This document shows positions 27,674-36,565 of a stretch of DNA of 64,000 bases, one piece after another. The notes below the pieces were generated by a model, which was not told the DNA's origin, made no database searches, and was given only the letters and a program-made list of their open reading frames with translations. The stretch covers positions 1,240,001 through 1,304,000 of the forward strand of contig NZ_CP102930.1 of NCBI RefSeq assembly GCF_025558485.1, read 5' to 3'. The number at the start of each line of letters is the position of its first letter. The stretch's first letter is position 1. A program made the translations under genes and the position numbers. The stretch is from Bdellovibrio bacteriovorus (GTDB lineage Bacteria; Bdellovibrionota; Bdellovibrionia; Bdellovibrionales; Bdellovibrionaceae).

Positions 27674-28543
27674 TTAAGCGTTTGTGGGGGAGTCTTTCAG
27701 GAAGAAAAGTTCCAGAACCTCTTTCAAACCCTGGGCCGTCAGCGGCGCGCGATCCACCTCAAAGCAGTTGACGGAAAGTTCGTCCACAAACTTTGAATCC
27801 AGAGTCGAAACAGCACCAAGTTCGTCCAGATTTTTCAAAGAACTGGTCACAATCAGCGGCTCATCGTTCAGGTGATCTTCGCTGATGTATTCCATCAGAA
27901 GTTCTTGTTCAGAAACATTCAGATTCTCAACATTTTCCACGAAGATGGTCATGCCACCCAGACGTGCGATATCCATGGATGAGTGTAACTGGCCTTTGAT
28001 GTCATTGAAGGGAACGAACGCCCAGCGGCCGGTCAGTTCATGTAATTGCAAGGCGATCTTCTTGTTGTTATTTTCGGAGCGACCTTCAAAGTGAATCAGA
28101 TGAGAAATCAGTTCGTTGGCTGGACTTTCGTTCAGGTCCGGTGACTCGTCATTCAGAATGTCATCAATAGAAGGCAGGGACTCGCCGAACAGGCGCACGT
28201 TTTCAAGATTCGGCTGCACCTTGTTCAACTCTTCAAGATTGGCTTCTTTTTGATCCAGATACCATTTGTACATGGCTGGTTCCAGAACCATTCTTACCAG
28301 TTGCGCCACTCCAGAACGCTTCTCACTATTTAGATCATCTGCGGATGGTACCACAGCTGTTCCCAGAAAATTCCCATTCACGCGGATAGGAATATGAAGG
28401 TCACGCCCCCGCGTGAACATCTCTTCGGCGTCTGAAATGTCAGACAGATCCATCAACTGACGAATCTGTAAACCCTTCCCATAGCGGTTGGCCAGAATCT
28501 GCTTTAGTCTTTCTACAAAAGAGCTATCCAATGTTGTCTGCAT
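27674..28543 (-). CDS. Degenerate sigma-54-activator-like protein without P-loop
   Basis: 289 aa. The N-terminal 100 residues look like a small GAF-type sensor (LHIPIRVNGNFLGTAVVPSA). After an acidic linker the C-terminal part follows the layout of a sigma-54 AAA+ core: GGMTIFVENVENLNVSEQEL in the Walker B position, LIVTSSLKNLDELG in the sensor I position and FEVDRAPL resembling the PPLR segment. No Walker A, GAFTGA or HTH is visible, so it cannot be a normal activator. It lies next to a complete activator and behind a sigma-54 promoter; a modulator or anti-activator role is inferred. Confidence 0.6.
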   Translation of the reverse strand: MQTTLDSSFVERLKQILANRYGKGLQIRQLMDLSDISDAEEMFTRGRDLHIPIRVNGNFLGTAVVPSADDLNSEKRSGVAQLVRMVLEPAMYKWYLDQKEANLEELNKVQPNLENVRLFGESLPSIDDILNDESPDLNESPANELISHLIHFEGRSENNNKKIALQLHELTGRWAFVPFNDIKGQLHSSMDIARLGGMTIFVENVENLNVSEQELLMEYISEDHLNDEPLIVTSSLKNLDELGAVSTLDSKFVDELSVNCFEVDRAPLTAQGLKEVLELFFLKDSPTNA

Positions 28544-28577
28544 AAAACCACGTACCCCTTACACAGAGCCTTCTATT

Positions 28578-28592
28578 ACAAGACCAGTGCCA
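28578..28592 (-). promoter_or_regulatory. Sigma-54 (-24/-12) promoter
   Basis: On the minus strand TGGCAC (28592-28587), five bases, then TTGT (28581-28578). This is one base off the TGGCAC-N5-TTGC consensus with exact spacing. The predicted start is near 28566, about 23 bp before the ATG of the downstream operon, leaving AAGGGG in the leader. Confidence 0.68.
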
Positions 28593-28650
28593 ACATGGGG
28601 CAGTTCTGGCAAAGTTATGTGATTTCATATATTTAGATTGCCGACAGAAC

Positions 28651-28685
28651 AAAAAATGGGCTTTATGAATTGCTCATAAAGCCCA
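28651..28685 (-). terminator. Intrinsic terminator of the sigma-54 activator gene
   Basis: Perfect 12-bp stem TGGGCTTTATGA / TCATAAAGCCCA with a 5-base loop and TTTTTT on the minus strand. It separates the activator from the next operon, which therefore needs its own promoter (see 28578). Confidence 0.92.
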
Positions 28686-28732
28686 CTAAGTTTCGATCAT
28701 TTAGGTAATTAATTTAGGGTCGGTGCCCAAAA

Positions 28733-30289
28733 TTAGCGTGCAAGTTTACGCTTATCCAGGCCGTATTTTTCGACCTTCATGATAAGACCGGCACGGCTGA
28801 TACCCAGCTCTTTTGCCAGCTTGGATTTGTTCCAGCCTGTACGGCGCAGACCCTCGCGGATCATTTCGCGTTCCAGATCTTCCAACGCATCCTTCAGCTT
28901 GCCTTGCAAACGGGAACCCTGAACTTTGTTCTTTTCGCCAGCTTCCAAAACTTTTGGAGAAAGAAGTTCTGCCATCAGTTTTGTTTCGTCACCGGAAAGA
29001 ACGCAAAGTCTTTCGATTTCATTTTGCAATTCACGAACGTTACCCGGCCATGGATAGTCATAAAGCTTTTCCAAGGCACGTTTCGTGATCTGACGTTTTG
29101 GTCCGCCTTGCTGGTCATGAATCTTGTTCAGGAAGAAATCCACCAGGAACGGGATGTCTTCTTTTCTTTCACGCATCGGAGGAACACGGATGTTGATTAC
29201 GTTCAGACGATAGTACAAGTCTTCACGGAATGTGCCCTGTTCAACCATTTCTTTCAGGTTTCTGTTGGTCGCCGCCACGATACGAACATCCACTTTTCTG
29301 GATTCAGTCGCACCCACTGGCATAAATGTGCCTTCCTGAAGAACACGCAGCAGTTTTACCTGCATCTGTGGGGAAGTGTCCCCGATCTCATCCAGGAAGA
29401 ATGTGCCTTTGTCGGCCATTTCGAAAAGACCTTTTTTGTCTTTTAAAGCGCCAGTGAAGGAACCTTTTACGTGACCGAATAATTCGGATTCCAAAAGGTT
29501 GTCATTGAACGCGGAACAGTTCTGAATGATGAAAGGTTTGTCTTTGCGGTGAGAGTTATAGTGAATTGATTTTGCGATCAATTCCTTACCTGTACCGTTT
29601 TCACCTTGTACCAAAACCGTGGAATCAGCACCTTTGATTTTATCAAGCAAAGCGTACAGGGATTGCATTGGTTTTGATTTGCCGATCATATTGTCGTACT
29701 TAAAGCGGTTACCCAGCTCTTTGTTCAACTCTTTGATGCGGTCTTCACGGGAAGAAATTTCCAGATGAAGAGTCACGATTTCCTGAGCCACAAGCTCACA
29801 CAATTCGTTGAAATGCGCGCGCTCCTGATCATCCAGGAACTTTAATTTGCCAAGACATTTTTCGATCACTTCGCCAGACATGCCGAAGGCGGCAAGGCGC
29901 TCACGGATTTCTGTCAGACGGGAAGTGTAGTTGGAATCACGGAAGAAGCCCATCGCCACAACTGTGCCGACGCAGTCGTTGTCGATCATGATCGGGAAGA
30001 CACCCACATCAAAGCCAACCATATCCCACTTGCGCAAGGAGAATCTGTTTTGAGAAGTGCGAAGATCGTCCAAAGACTTCGATACAAGCTCTGCGATACT
30101 TGCCTGGCCAGCTTCTTTTCTTACAAGAGCTGTGATTGCCGGATTGTTAAAGGTGACTTTATCAGAGTCATAGCCTTTAAGCATTCCACGCTCATCCGTG
30201 AAAACCACGTCAATGTTCCACCACGCGCTGAGAATTTGTTTGAGCTTGTTGATGACATGTATATGTTCAAACTCATCCCAATTAATCAT
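28733..30289 (-). CDS. Sigma-54-dependent transcriptional activator with N-terminal sensor
   Basis: 518 aa from the ATG at 30289, with AAGGAC upstream; a further upstream in-frame start lacks support. Order: sensor resembling PocR/GAF-like ligand domains (about 1-180), short coiled coil, AAA+ core with Walker A GENGTGKE, GSFTGALKD (a GAFTGA variant with Ser), Walker B GTFFLDEIGD and arginine-finger region YRLNVINIRVPPMRER. A C-terminal Fis-type HTH follows (GWNKSKLAKELGISRAGL). It probably activates the promoter just downstream at 28578; the signal is unknown. Confidence 0.93.
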   Translation of the reverse strand: MINWDEFEHIHVINKLKQILSAWWNIDVVFTDERGMLKGYDSDKVTFNNPAITALVRKEAGQASIAELVSKSLDDLRTSQNRFSLRKWDMVGFDVGVFPIMIDNDCVGTVVAMGFFRDSNYTSRLTEIRERLAAFGMSGEVIEKCLGKLKFLDDQERAHFNELCELVAQEIVTLHLEISSREDRIKELNKELGNRFKYDNMIGKSKPMQSLYALLDKIKGADSTVLVQGENGTGKELIAKSIHYNSHRKDKPFIIQNCSAFNDNLLESELFGHVKGSFTGALKDKKGLFEMADKGTFFLDEIGDTSPQMQVKLLRVLQEGTFMPVGATESRKVDVRIVAATNRNLKEMVEQGTFREDLYYRLNVINIRVPPMRERKEDIPFLVDFFLNKIHDQQGGPKRQITKRALEKLYDYPWPGNVRELQNEIERLCVLSGDETKLMAELLSPKVLEAGEKNKVQGSRLQGKLKDALEDLEREMIREGLRRTGWNKSKLAKELGISRAGLIMKVEKYGLDKRKLAR

Positions 30290-30416
30290 AAGTATCGTCC
30301 TTTCAGTGACTGTCAAAAGTATCGATACTTTTATCGTCAAGAAATTAGACGAACTTTAGGGTGACTGTCTAAAGACCGTGCAAACCTGGACCTTGGGCCG
30401 GAAAAGATGTCTCAGT

Positions 30417-31090
30417 TTAAGACTTGTATTCCGGCGGAATGTGTATTTCATTGCCATCACGAAGCGAGTGATAGGTCGGGGACATGATCTCGACCTTAGC
30501 TTCGTTGAAACAGTCCTGCAGATTCTTACGAAGATCGGAATAAATATCGTCGAACTTGTTCGCAAGGTGAGTATAGACGTTTAGTTCGTACTCGACATAT
30601 GAATTGCCCAGATCCGTCTGAAAGATGAACGGTTTGGAATCTTTCATCAGACCTTCCGTGCGCGCCGCTGCATCCTTCATCAACTGATGGACCTGTCGCC
30701 AGTTGACCTCATATCCGATTGTGATGCGAGGATTTAAAATCAAACCTTGCGAGTCCGCCACAGCGCTGTAGTTCATAATGTGACTGCTCAGAATATTTGA
30801 GTTGGGAATTGTGATATCCACATTCTTGATCGTGCGGATGCGTGTCACTAACAGGTTTTTTTCAACAACGTCGCCAATTGTAGGACCTACTTTCACGCGG
30901 TCTCCGATTTGAAACGGACGCATGTAGGTAATCACCAATCCAGCCACCATATTTGAAATAGCAGAACTGGAGCCCAAAGAAATCAAAAGCCCCAGAAAGA
31001 CAGAAACCCCCTGAAAAGCCGGAGAGCTTGAGCCCGGCAGATGTGGGAAGATAATAATCAAAGTAAAAGCAAAGACCACGTTTTTTGAAG
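30417..31090 (-). pseudogene. MscS-family mechanosensitive channel, 5'-truncated
   Basis: About 220 codons of a MscS-type channel: FPHLPGSSSPAFQGVSVFLG, SLGSSSAISNMVAGLVITYM (pore helix and gate), PFQIGDRVKVGPTIGDVVEK, VDITIPNSNILSSHIMNYS. The transmembrane N-terminus expected before this is missing; upstream the DNA is trigger-factor sequence in another reading frame. The only in-frame start is a TTG at 31097, inside the tig sequence and without a ribosome site. It is likely non-functional or the result of an assembly join. Confidence 0.82.
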
Positions 31091-32043
31091 TCTTCAACCA
31101 AAGAAGCTTTTTGTTCTTTCATCAAGGATGGAGGAACTTCAACTGGGTTTTCTTTTACCAAAGTCTTCAAAAGACGGTTTTTGAAAGCGTCTTCAACACG
31201 TTTGGTTTCAGTTTGTTCCAAATCTTCCTGGATGGATTTTTTCAAAGCATCCAAATCAGAAGGGCCGCCCAAAGTAGCGATGAATTCGTTAGTCAGTTCA
31301 GGCAGAACTTTTGTTTTGATCTGGTTCAAAGTCACTTTGAACTCCACTGGTTTACCAGCAAGCTCTGCAGAGTGGTATGGATCCGGGAATTTCAAAGAAA
31401 GAGTTTTTGTTTCACCCTTCTTCATGCCCACGATGCCGTCTTCGAAACCTTCGATGAACTGGCTTGCACCCAACTCAAGGTTGTGGTCAGTGCCGGAACC
31501 GTTTTCAAGTGGCGCACCACCCATGAAGCCTTCAAAGTTGATAACTGCAACATCACCTTTTTTAGCTGCACGGTCGTCCGCAATAACTTCAAAAGTAGCG
31601 CGGGAAGCACGGATGTTTTCCAGAACCTGATCAACTTTTTTAGCGTCGAATTCGATTTTTTCTTTTTCAACTTCCAGACCTTCGTATTTTTTCAATACGA
31701 TTTCCGGGCGAACATCGAAAGCCGCAGAGAAAGAGAAGTCTTTGTTCTCTGTTGGATCAGCAAATTCAAATTCCGGATAGCTGATAGGCTCAAGCTTGTG
31801 TTCGTTCAAAGCTTCAGAGTAGTGTTTTTGGATCAAGTCCTGAACAACGTCCTGTTTTACGCGGTCGGCGTAAAGACTTTTGATTGTTGCCAATGGAGCT
31901 TTACCTTTGCGGAAGCCTTTGATTGTTACTTCTTTTTGGATGCCATTGAAGATCTTTTGGAAAGCAGTTTGAACAGCTGCTGCAGGGACTTCGATGTTCA
32001 ACTTTCTAGAAAGATTAGAGACCTTTTCTACGTTTGATTTCAT
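30862..32043 (-). CDS. tig: Trigger factor, C-terminally truncated and fused out of frame into mscS
   Basis: Ribosome-bound chaperone. ATG at 32043 with AGGAGA. The first 322 residues are trigger factor: ribosome-binding domain with KGFRKGKAPL, then the FKBP-type prolyl isomerase domain (GDVAVINFEGFMGG), then part of the chaperone arms to LVEDFKKR. From about 31078 the frame enters mscS DNA and adds 71 unrelated residues. E. coli trigger factor is 432 aa, so roughly 110 C-terminal residues are lost. It is either a real deletion fusion or an assembly error. The ribosome-binding and isomerase parts look intact. Confidence 0.85.
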   Translation of the reverse strand: MKSNVEKVSNLSRKLNIEVPAAAVQTAFQKIFNGIQKEVTIKGFRKGKAPLATIKSLYADRVKQDVVQDLIQKHYSEALNEHKLEPISYPEFEFADPTENKDFSFSAAFDVRPEIVLKKYEGLEVEKEKIEFDAKKVDQVLENIRASRATFEVIADDRAAKKGDVAVINFEGFMGGAPLENGSGTDHNLELGASQFIEGFEDGIVGMKKGETKTLSLKFPDPYHSAELAGKPVEFKVTLNQIKTKVLPELTNEFIATLGGPSDLDALKKSIQEDLEQTETKRVEDAFKNRLLKTLVKENPVEVPPSLMKEQKASLVEDFKKRGLCFYFDYYLPTSAGLKLSGFSGGFCLSGAFDFFGLQFCYFKYGGWIGDYLHASVSNRRPRESRSYNWRRC

Positions 32044-32171
32044 GTCTATTTCTCCTAAGTTACGCCAACGCGTTATAAACTGGTGGATATTAGAAGACAG
32101 GCCGACTTTAGGCAACCGTAATGCCATGCGTAATGCCTATAAATCAGAGGTCAGCGACACTCTTAGAACCT

Positions 32172-33041
32172 ATGAAGCAAGAGATTCACTTTGTGACAGG
32201 AAAAGGGGGCGTGGGGAAGTCCATTTTAGCGGCAGCCCTGGCCTTAAAACTCAGTCAGGAGGGGAAAAAGACCCTTCTTGTTGAACTGGGCGACCAGAGC
32301 TTTTTCAAGGATTTTTTTAGTGTCCCGCAGGTGGGTTTTCAGCCGACCTCCATCCGGCCGAACTTGTCTTTGGCTCTTTGGACGGGAGAAGCCTGTTTGC
32401 AGGAATATGCCCGGCACTTCATCAAAGTTGAAAGTCTGGCGAAGCTCTTTTTTGAAAACGCCGTGATGCGGGCTTTTGTTAATGTTGCCCCGGCTCTGCC
32501 AGAGCTGGCGATACTGGGTAAGGTCACCAGTGGCCCGCGTAAGCACGGACCGCCGTTACCTTTTGACTGTGTCGTTGTCGATGCTTTTGCGACAGGACAT
32601 TTTATCGCTCTGTTGGAAGCCCCCAAGGGCATGGCCGAGGCCGTGCAATTCGGGCCGATGGGCGAGCAAAGTCGCAGCATCGATGCTCATCTGCGCAATC
32701 CCGAAATTTGCAAATATCATGTTGTGACGTTGCCGGAAGATCTTCCGCTGAAAGAAGCTGATGAGCTGATTTCCCGACTGAAAAGTGAGTTCTCAGTCAC
32801 ACCTGAATTGATTTTAAACAAGATGATGGAAGCCCCGGTTTCAGAGGACGAACTGCAAGCGGTGCAAAAAGAAAGCGGTGATCTGGCTAAGTTTGCCGAA
32901 TATCTGGAAAGTCATCTGCAACGCCAGAAGCAAATGTGGTCCATGGCAGAAAAAATCGGAGTCCGCCTGACCAAAGTGCCTTTGTATTTTGAAAGTCAGC
33001 CTTGGACCTTGGTGGAAAAAGTGGCGGAGAATCTTCGATGA
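32172..33041 (+). CDS. ArsA/GET3-like ATPase, first of a pair
   Basis: 289 aa from the ATG at 32172; earlier in-frame ATGs at 32121 and 32133 are alternatives. Deviant Walker A FVTGKGGVGKSILAAAL near the start, then LLVELGDQS (switch region), FDCVVVDAFATGHFIALLEA (Walker B) and ELILNKMMEAP. Shorter than most ArsA proteins and lacking the C-terminal client domain. It overlaps the second ATPase by 4 bp. Clients unknown; arsenite pumping is unlikely without arsB. Confidence 0.82.
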   Translation: MKQEIHFVTGKGGVGKSILAAALALKLSQEGKKTLLVELGDQSFFKDFFSVPQVGFQPTSIRPNLSLALWTGEACLQEYARHFIKVESLAKLFFENAVMRAFVNVAPALPELAILGKVTSGPRKHGPPLPFDCVVVDAFATGHFIALLEAPKGMAEAVQFGPMGEQSRSIDAHLRNPEICKYHVVTLPEDLPLKEADELISRLKSEFSVTPELILNKMMEAPVSEDELQAVQKESGDLAKFAEYLESHLQRQKQMWSMAEKIGVRLTKVPLYFESQPWTLVEKVAENLR

Positions 33042-34114
33042 TATCACTTTTTGAAAACACAAAAGTTTTGGTCTGTGTTGGAAGTGGCGGCGTCGGTAAA
33101 ACCACCGTGGCCGCTTCTTTGGCGGTGCTGGCGGCACAGGAAGGCAAGCGTGTTCTGGTGTTGACGATTGACCCGGCAAAGCGTTTGGCGCAAACGCTGG
33201 GGATCGAGGGCACCAAAGACATCACTCGTGTTCCGGGGCAAAACTTCAAGGGAGAATTGTTTGCCTCTGTGATCGATCATAAAAAAACTTTTGATGATTT
33301 TGTGGCTCGGGCTGCCAGAAAGACCGATGCCGCTCAAAAGATTTTCAATAACAGTTTATACAAACAGCTTTCCACAAACCTAAGCGGTTCTCAGGAATTT
33401 ACCGCACTAGAAAAGCTTTATTCATGTTATGAATCCGGTGAGTTTGACTTGATTATTCTTGATACTCCACCGACAAAACATGCCATTGATTTCTTAAATG
33501 CCCCACAAAAGTTGTCGGCCCTGTTCCATGAAGGCGTGGCGAAATGGTTCCGCGATCCTGAAGGAAAAAAGGGTGGCTTCTTCGGGCATCTTCTGCAAAC
33601 GGGAACTCGTCAGGTTTTAAAAGTATTGGAATCCCTGACAGGATCAAACTTCATTCGAGAACTTGGGGATTTCTTCGTCAACATCGAACAGTGGCAGGAA
33701 AAACTTCTGGGGCGCACCGTGGATGTTCATCGTATGTTGGTGGCGCCAACGACACAGTTCTGTCTGGTGACGTCCTTTGATCAGGCGAAGCTGAAAGAAG
33801 CCGAATATTTTTCCAAAGAGATCAAAAAAGGTGGATACCATCTGGGGACCGTTGTTTTAAATCGCATCTTCCCTTATTGGCTGGACCTCCGTTCGGCCCA
33901 GGATCTGGGAAAAGAGCACGAGGACCTTGTGAAGTTGTATTCCCAGATGCGCTCCTACTACAATCAGAGGGATCAACTTTATCAGCAGTTTGAAGCTGGT
34001 ATGAAAGCCGACGCCCGGGTGTTTCGAATCCCTGATCTGGTTAAGGACATTTCGGACCTTTCCGGTCTGGAAGAACTGGGCGCTTTGATTGTTGAAGGAG
34101 AAAAGAAAGCATGA
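33038..34114 (+). CDS. ArsA/GET3-like ATPase, second of a pair
   Basis: 358 aa. Start ATG overlaps the stop of the first ATPase (ATGA). Motifs: VCVGSGGVGKTTVAASLA, VLVLTIDPAKRLAQTLG, FDLIILDTPPTKHAIDFLNA, LVTSFDQAKLKEAEYFSKEI and VVLNRIFP. Probably forms a heterodimer with the first protein, since single members dimerise across the P-loop. It overlaps the lipoprotein gene by 4 bp, so ATPases and lipoprotein are made together. Confidence 0.88.
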   Translation: MISLFENTKVLVCVGSGGVGKTTVAASLAVLAAQEGKRVLVLTIDPAKRLAQTLGIEGTKDITRVPGQNFKGELFASVIDHKKTFDDFVARAARKTDAAQKIFNNSLYKQLSTNLSGSQEFTALEKLYSCYESGEFDLIILDTPPTKHAIDFLNAPQKLSALFHEGVAKWFRDPEGKKGGFFGHLLQTGTRQVLKVLESLTGSNFIRELGDFFVNIEQWQEKLLGRTVDVHRMLVAPTTQFCLVTSFDQAKLKEAEYFSKEIKKGGYHLGTVVLNRIFPYWLDLRSAQDLGKEHEDLVKLYSQMRSYYNQRDQLYQQFEAGMKADARVFRIPDLVKDISDLSGLEELGALIVEGEKKA

Positions 34115-35217
34115 AACTGATTTTGCCACTGGCGGTGATTTTGCTTTCAGGTTGTTCTTTATTTCAGCGTCAGCCGGAAAACAACGGACAGGCGCAGGCA
34201 CAGGAACAATCCCAGTTAACCAATGCTGAAAAGGCTTTGGCAGCAGGCAGCTTTGATCAGTCGGTGATTTTGTTTAAAGAATTTCAGGGTCTGCATCCTC
34301 AATCCCAATATTTGCAGGCATCGCGACTGGGTGAGGCTCAGTCTTTAGCAGGACAGGGGAAGTGGCAGGAAGCGCTGGATTTGTATCGGGATATCTCTGT
34401 AAAAACCAGAGTTTATCAGCCTGAAATTGCCGCTTTGGCTTTGTATCAGATGTCTTTTGCCTATGAGGCTCTGGGTGATGATCTTAAAACTGTGGCCGCG
34501 CTTTTGGATGCAAAAAAACTTGGACAGTATCTGCCTTTGGAAACGGCTCTTGCTGAAATTCCTGCGCGTCTTGCCATCGTTTATGGCCGACAGGATCGTG
34601 AAAATGAGGCTATTGCATATTTGAACGAAGCCGAACACGGCATCGAAAAAGTTCAGGCCGAAAAAGGCACAGAACTTCCCAAGGACTGGCTGGTAAAGAC
34701 CTATGTGGGGATGGGCGGGGTATCCACCAATCAGCTTTCAGCAGCGAACTTTGCAGCATTTGTCCGAGGTCAGAAGCTGGTTCAGGTGTATCTGCTAAGG
34801 GCTCTTCGTCTGGGTGACAGCAACTGGTCCAAGCGCGCCCTGACAAAACTTCAGGAAACTTATCGTGATCTTTACACGCAGGTGGAAGCGCAAAGGGATT
34901 CTCGCCAGCTGCAAGCCAGCTTCGGTGCGGAGCTGTTGGGTTTGATTGAACGGGCAGAGCTGTATCGCCCTTTAGGCGGACAGAATATGAACTCCTATGA
35001 AACGGAATTTTTCGCATTTCTCTTAGAGGTCCGAAAGAAAACCGAGTTGCTTATCTATAATGCCGGTGAAACTATGGGGCTGACCGAGGAATCCCAGCGC
35101 CTGCACAGCCTGAAAAGGGCCGGGCGAGTCAAAGTGGACACGCTCTTGCCTGAGGAAGAGAAGTCCACTATACCTCTTCCCCCTAAAGTGGTTCCCTCGG
35201 AAGATCCTAATTTATAA
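34111..35217 (+). CDS. Repeat-containing (TPR-like) lipoprotein
   Basis: 368 aa. Signal peptide with lipobox LLSGC (Cys at 15). The mature protein has paired helices with TPR spacing (LTNAEKALAAGSFDQSVILF; KWQEALDLYRDI; AALALYQMSFAYEALGD), and ends Pro-rich. Translationally coupled to the ATPase pair. Location: lipid-anchored in the inner or outer membrane, periplasmic side. It may be a scaffold for an envelope complex served by the ATPases; that is inference. Confidence 0.78.
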   Translation: MKLILPLAVILLSGCSLFQRQPENNGQAQAQEQSQLTNAEKALAAGSFDQSVILFKEFQGLHPQSQYLQASRLGEAQSLAGQGKWQEALDLYRDISVKTRVYQPEIAALALYQMSFAYEALGDDLKTVAALLDAKKLGQYLPLETALAEIPARLAIVYGRQDRENEAIAYLNEAEHGIEKVQAEKGTELPKDWLVKTYVGMGGVSTNQLSAANFAAFVRGQKLVQVYLLRALRLGDSNWSKRALTKLQETYRDLYTQVEAQRDSRQLQASFGAELLGLIERAELYRPLGGQNMNSYETEFFAFLLEVRKKTELLIYNAGETMGLTEESQRLHSLKRAGRVKVDTLLPEEEKSTIPLPPKVVPSEDPNL

Positions 35218-35247
35218 TTTCTGTTATTGCTGTACGAAGGAGATACT

Positions 35248-36501
35248 ATGGCGAAACTGATTCTGCACCAACAAACACTCGCCAATATGAATGCAATCTG
35301 CGCTTGGTTTGCCTCCAAGACAGCGAATATGTCCTATCCGATTTATTCCAGCTACGATATCCGGGATTCCGGTTACAAGATTTCCAATGTGGATGCCAAT
35401 ATTTTCCCGGCGGGTTTTAACAACATCTGTCCGACAGATAAAGAATCTGCCGTGGCCTTGATGGATAAATACATCACGAAGCACTACGGACCGGCGATCA
35501 AAAACATTATGCTGGTGACAGAAGAACACACAAATAACGCGTTCTACTGGGAAAATGTGCACACCATCCGCAAGCTGATCGAATCCACAGAGCGCGTTGT
35601 GAAGGTGGCCATTCCGCGCGAACTGCCGGAGCCGTTAAAACTGACCAGCTCTGCGGGCAACGAAGTCACTGTTCATTCTGCACTGAAGGACGGGGAGCTT
35701 CTCAAATCCTTCACTCCGGATCTGATTATCAGCAACAATGATTTTTCTGAAGCTTACGAGGAATGGGCGCCGACAATGAGCGAGTTTCCCATGAATCCGC
35801 CAAGAGAGCTGGGTTGGTATCAAAGAAAGAAAAGTACGTACTTTAAATACTACAACCAACTGGCCAGTGAATTTGCTGAAGTGGCAAAGATTGATCCGTT
35901 CCTGCTGCGTGTGGAAACAGAACTGTTTGAACACTTTGATATTGGTGATGAAAACAGTCGCAACGCTTTGGCGGAAAAAGTGGATCAGATGCTGAACCAT
36001 CTGCGCGAAGAATATAAAAAACGCGGAATCAATCAGGAACCCTTCGTCTTTGTTAAGAACAACGCCGGAACTTACGGACTGGCGGTGATTCGTGTGGGCT
36101 CTGGCGAGGAAGTGAAATCCTGGTCTTATAAATCCCGCAAAAAAATGAAAGCCGCCAAAGGTGGTCGTGACGTGGAAGAGGTTATTATTCAGGAAGGCAT
36201 TCCTTCCATCGTTGAGGCTGACGGTGCCAGTGCTGAGCCTGTGATCTATATGCTGGGCTGTGAACTGGCCGGTGGCTTCCTGCGCACGCATGCAGAGAAA
36301 AGCTCCACGGAAAGTCTGAACAGTCCAGGGGCGGTTTATAAGCGTCTATGTGTTTCGGATCTGGCGATTAATACACCGGGCTGTCCTCAGGAAAACGTCT
36401 ATGGCTGGACTGCGAAACTGGGGCTGCTGGCAATTGCCATGGAGGCTCAGGAAATGGGTGCGGTCTTTAAAGGCTATACGCCGGTGGGCTGCGGGAAATA
36501 G
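35248..36501 (+). CDS. gshA: Glutamate-cysteine ligase (proteobacterial GshA type)
   Basis: First step of glutathione synthesis. 417 aa from the ATG at 35248, with AAGGAGA at good spacing. Matches the GshA family described in Acidithiobacillus-type bacteria, distinct from E. coli GshA: YPIYSSYDIRDSGYKISNVD, NIFPAGFNNICPTD, FVFVKNNAGTYGLAV, KAAKGGRDVEEVIIQEG. No gshB is adjacent. It follows the lipoprotein by 30 bp and ends at a strong terminator. Confidence 0.9.
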   Translation: MAKLILHQQTLANMNAICAWFASKTANMSYPIYSSYDIRDSGYKISNVDANIFPAGFNNICPTDKESAVALMDKYITKHYGPAIKNIMLVTEEHTNNAFYWENVHTIRKLIESTERVVKVAIPRELPEPLKLTSSAGNEVTVHSALKDGELLKSFTPDLIISNNDFSEAYEEWAPTMSEFPMNPPRELGWYQRKKSTYFKYYNQLASEFAEVAKIDPFLLRVETELFEHFDIGDENSRNALAEKVDQMLNHLREEYKKRGINQEPFVFVKNNAGTYGLAVIRVGSGEEVKSWSYKSRKKMKAAKGGRDVEEVIIQEGIPSIVEADGASAEPVIYMLGCELAGGFLRTHAEKSSTESLNSPGAVYKRLCVSDLAINTPGCPQENVYGWTAKLGLLAIAMEAQEMGAVFKGYTPVGCGK

Positions 36502-36521
36502 ATATCAAGTTTCAGAAAAGC

Positions 36522-36556
36522 AAAAGGCCCGTCTTAGTCAGAGCGGGCCTTTTTTA
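36522..36556. terminator. Bidirectional terminator between gshA and the secreted-protein gene
   Basis: AAAAGGCCCG / CGGGCCTTTT stem with a 12-base loop and flanking A and T runs on both sides. Confidence 0.88.
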
Positions 36557-36565
36557 TTTTCAGAT

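Noticed and set aside
32121..32171. 17-residue N-terminal extension of the first ArsA-like protein
   Set aside because: The longer starts add residues unlike ArsA N-termini; the ATG at 32172 places the P-loop normally. Not certain.
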